From assembly GCA_949283255.1 (NCBI GenBank), contig CASDRS010000015.1, positions 1 through 64,000 of the forward strand: a DNA stretch of 64,000 nt, in the 5' to 3' direction. Under the pieces are notes generated by a model, which searched no databases, was not told the origin of the DNA, and was given only the letters and a program-made list of their open reading frames with translations. This document shows positions 61,484 through 64,000 of the stretch, piece by piece; the first letter of the stretch is position 1; each line of letters opens with the position of its first letter. The stretch comes from an uncultured bacterium. GTDB lineage: Bacteria > Cyanobacteriota > Vampirovibrionia > Gastranaerophilales > Gastranaerophilaceae. The position numbers and the translations under genes were made by a program.

Positions 61484-61518
61484 AAAGAAGCACCATTTTT
61501 CAATGGTGCTTCTTTTTT
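61484..61518. terminator. Bidirectional terminator after the prepilin gene
   Basis: AAAGAAGCACCATT (61484-61497) pairs with AATGGTGCTTCTTT (61502-61515), with T on the right and A on the left; it serves the convergent gene too. Confidence 0.9.
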
Positions 61519-61538
61519 AATATAATATGTTTGATAGC

Positions 61539-61853
61539 CTATTCAATATCAAGGTTATCTTCGGCTTGAAGCTGTTTTTTCTTTATGTTATGCATCACTG
61601 CATCAACAAGAAGTTCATAGGATTTCATATTCTCGATATTCGGGAATTCTTCCTTTAATTGTTCTCTGACCATTGCTTCCAGCCTTTGTTCGTCAGAAGT
61701 TACTTGGAGTTCTTCAACTCCGCTTATAGTTTTTATGTAATCGGTAGATTTTTTATCAACCGTATGATTCGCATAATTTAGCCATCTTAGTTTCGGGCTG
61801 ATAGCTTCATTTAATTTTTTTACTATTTTTAAGTTTTTCAAACGGTTCAACAT
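61539..61853 (-). CDS. Small acidic unknown protein
   Basis: 104 residues, helical: MLNRLKNLKIVKKLNEAISPK at a basic N-terminus, then Glu-rich (SDEQRLEAMVREQLKEEFPNIENM) and a Gln/Glu-rich tail. GAGG lies before the ATG. It lies between the prepilin and glyS. Unrecognised. Confidence 0.6.
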   Translation of the reverse strand: MLNRLKNLKIVKKLNEAISPKLRWLNYANHTVDKKSTDYIKTISGVEELQVTSDEQRLEAMVREQLKEEFPNIENMKSYELLVDAVMHNIKKKQLQAEDNLDIE

Positions 61854-61968
61854 ATCTACCTCTACCTTTTGATTACTGCATCTTACACTATTGTAAAGTA
61901 TCCTGAAAAAAATAATTTACTTTTTTACATTGAATGTTTACGAAAGTTTACAAAGGTCTAAAAACCAA

Positions 61969-64000
61969 TTATAGCTTAGAAAAATCTGCAAGCTTTTCGT
62001 ACTTTTTCTTTAACATTGTTAAGAGTGCCAACCTGTTTTCCTTAACTTTTTCATCCTTATCCATGACAAGAACGTCTTCAAAGAATTTTTCAACAGAAGG
62101 ATTAATAGCTATCAAGGAGTCCAGATATTCTTTATAATTGTCTGTATCTTTGATTGTATTAATTTGGTCTAGTAACATCTTTTCAGAGCTGTCTTTGAAT
62201 AAGTCTTTATCAACAGTCTTTTTAGAATCTTCTTTCAAAATTCTTGCAACTCTGTTTGCGCATTCAATTAGAGCTTGGTTGTCAATTGTTTTTACTACTT
62301 CTACTCGTTTTACGTAATCGACAATATCAGCTAAAGCGCTTCCTGTTGATGCACAAGCTTCAAGAACGTTCTTAGGATATTTATCTGATAAGTAAATTAT
62401 CAGCCTTTGTTCCATAAAATCTGTAATTTCTTGAAGTGTTTTACCTGTTAATTTATCCATACTGGCGCTTATTGTATCAGTAATTTTGTTTATAAGACTA
62501 CCTTCTCTGTCTTTATTTGGAAGGAACATTAGAGCGCGGATGATAAGCTCATTTAAATTAATTTTAAGATTTGCATCTAAAATTGTTCTTATAATACCTA
62601 AAGCAGCTCTTCTTACACCTAGAGGGTCTGAGGAACCTGTCGGTTTTTTGCCTTCTGCAAATACAGCAGATATCGTATCTATCTTGTCTGCGATACCAAC
62701 AATCTGCCCTTCAATGCTTTTAGCAATTTCGCTTTCTGCATTAAGTGGGAAGTAATGTTCTTTAATCCCTTCGCAAACTCTCTTGTCTTCGCCTGATACT
62801 CGAGCATAATCAGCACCGATAAAGCCTTGAAGTTCAGTAAATTCAAATACTAATTGAGTTGTTAAATCAGCTTTGCAAAGCAGTGCTGTTCTCTCAATTG
62901 TAGGAGATGTAACGTTAAGAGATTTTGCAATCAATTTTGAAAGTTCAATTATACGCTTTGTTTTATCATACATTGAACCCATCCCTTTTTGGAATGTTAT
63001 ACCGTTTAGATCTTTAACGTATTCTTCAAGAGGTTTTTTCGTATCTTCGTTGAAGAAGAATACTGCATCATCGAGTCTGGCTTTAATAACTCTGACATTA
63101 CCAGCTTTTATGTTAGCAAATTCATCTCCTATGTAGTTTGTCATTGTGATGAATTTGTTTATCAATTTGCCGTCTTTATGAAGAGCAAAATATCTTTGGT
63201 GAACAGCCATAACTGTCACAACAACCTCTTCAGGAATTTCCAAATATTTAGGGTCAAATTCGCAAACAACCGGAACAGGATATTCAGTAATGAATGTAAC
63301 TTCTTCCAGTAAATCATCTGTGTAATATGGCACTGCACCTAATTTATCAGCTTCTTCTTTTGCTTTGTCAATAATAATTTGACGGCGTTCATCCTGATCA
63401 ACGATAACGCAGCAATTTCTCATGATTTCAACATAATCATCAGGGTTGCCTATAATAACGTTTTGTTGTGCAAATCTGTGTCCGCGTGATACGTTTGAAG
63501 ATTCTTTGTCTATAATTTTTATCTTAACTTCTTCTCTGTCAAGGATTGATACAATCCATCTGATAGGACGTGAAAATTTTGTATCGTTGTAGCCCCATCT
63601 CATAAAGTGAGAGCCTTGAAGTTTTAATACTATTGACGGAACGTTTTCTTGTAATAGTTCAACAATAGATTTACCTTTTATGACAATTTTTGCATGCACA
63701 TAGTTGTCTTCGATATACAAATCTTCTGGAGTGATGTTATTTTTTCTTATAAACCCTTCTCCGGCTTTTGTAAGTTTGCCGTCTGCATCATAAGCTATCG
63801 TTGCGATAGGTCCTTTGATGACTTTTTCTTCATCAGAGCTTTTATCAACCAGCCCTGAAACGATTACTGCCAAACGTCTAGGGGTAGCATATACTTTTAC
63901 ATCATCATACGCAACTTTATTTGTTTCAAAAAATGTTTTAAACCCGTTTTTTAGCTGAATAATAGCTTGGGGTATGAATTTATAAGGTAATTCTTCCGTT
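61969..64000 (-). CDS. glyS: Glycyl-tRNA synthetase beta subunit (5' end beyond window)
   Basis: Beta subunit of the two-subunit glycyl-tRNA synthetase, which needs an alpha subunit (glyQ, not in the window). The coding frame remains open to the window edge; the last bases encode TEELPYKFIPQ..., the start of the family, so only about the first eight residues are missing. Family features: VYATPRRLAVIVSGL near the N-terminus, HFMRWGYNDTKFSRPIRW, VPVVCEFDPKYLEIPEE and a helical C-terminal anticodon-type domain. About 676 residues are visible. It could overlap glyQ just outside. Confidence 0.95.
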   Translation of the reverse strand, partial: TEELPYKFIPQAIIQLKNGFKTFFETNKVAYDDVKVYATPRRLAVIVSGLVDKSSDEEKVIKGPIATIAYDADGKLTKAGEGFIRKNNITPEDLYIEDNYVHAKIVIKGKSIVELLQENVPSIVLKLQGSHFMRWGYNDTKFSRPIRWIVSILDREEVKIKIIDKESSNVSRGHRFAQQNVIIGNPDDYVEIMRNCCVIVDQDERRQIIIDKAKEEADKLGAVPYYTDDLLEEVTFITEYPVPVVCEFDPKYLEIPEEVVVTVMAVHQRYFALHKDGKLINKFITMTNYIGDEFANIKAGNVRVIKARLDDAVFFFNEDTKKPLEEYVKDLNGITFQKGMGSMYDKTKRIIELSKLIAKSLNVTSPTIERTALLCKADLTTQLVFEFTELQGFIGADYARVSGEDKRVCEGIKEHYFPLNAESEIAKSIEGQIVGIADKIDTISAVFAEGKKPTGSSDPLGVRRAALGIIRTILDANLKINLNELIIRALMFLPNKDREGSLINKITDTISASMDKLTGKTLQEITDFMEQRLIIYLSDKYPKNVLEACASTGSALADIVDYVKRVEVVKTIDNQALIECANRVARILKEDSKKTVDKDLFKDSSEKMLLDQINTIKDTDNYKEYLDSLIAINPSVEKFFEDVLVMDKDEKVKENRLALLTMLKKKYEKLADFSKL

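Overview
The window is AT-rich bacterial chromosome with tightly packed genes, mostly ATG starts with purine-rich Shine-Dalgarno sites, and no rRNA, tRNA, phage, IS element or CRISPR array that I can see. Several traits point to a non-photosynthetic relative of Cyanobacteria (Melainabacteria/Vampirovibrionia, probably Gastranaerophilales). The ATP synthase beta and epsilon genes stand alone as a pair, as in Cyanobacteria. Threonyl-tRNA synthetase is short and lacks the TGS domain. A pseudopilin carries the FTLAEVLITLGIIGVVAALT type of N-terminus, and there is a large SLH-domain surface protein. Several lineage-type proteins have no recognised function. The taxonomic call is an inference from these traits and not a database result.

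Layout: 1-6.6 kb holds atpD-atpC, a metzincin-like protease, a split ChrA transporter and pyruvate phosphate dikinase. 6.6-12.5 kb (minus strand) holds clpB, dxr, a small HTH-like protein, rpsT and a zinc alcohol dehydrogenase, with a 42-residue membrane peptide gene on the plus strand. 12.5-20 kb holds the first MGMAASQAR-family protein, a diguanylate cyclase-like gene, the cysteine-rich SLH protein, an organophosphate antiporter, a DnaQ-like exonuclease and thioredoxin. 20-33 kb holds a 1312-residue unknown protein, radA, a secreted serpin-like protein, yggU, the (p)ppGpp synthetase/hydrolase, proS and a nanE / ROK-kinase sugar-salvage operon. 33-44 kb holds an M16 protease, ilvB with a pilin-like gene, two small lysine-rich secreted proteins, rph, a membrane protein, a PHP phosphoesterase, small unknowns and thrS behind a leader of about 365 nt. 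44-57 kb holds rlmN, two YkgJ-type cysteine-cluster proteins, a dehydratase-activase-like ATPase, a GH57 enzyme, unknowns, valS and an S1-domain gene. 57-64 kb holds a second MGMAASQAR protein heading a cluster of unknown proteins, a prepilin, and the truncated glyS.

The main candidates for something undescribed are three. First, a protein family with fixed helical ends and variable middles (12.6-13.7 kb and 57.5-58.8 kb), whose C-terminal tail recurs in a 110-residue neighbour. Second, a promoter style in which a TGN-extended -10 box lies only 6-9 nt before the start codon of at least six genes, predicting leaderless mRNAs. Third, the long thrS leader, which contains a short ORF with tandem Thr codons. 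Functions of the unknown proteins are not assigned beyond what the sequence shows.
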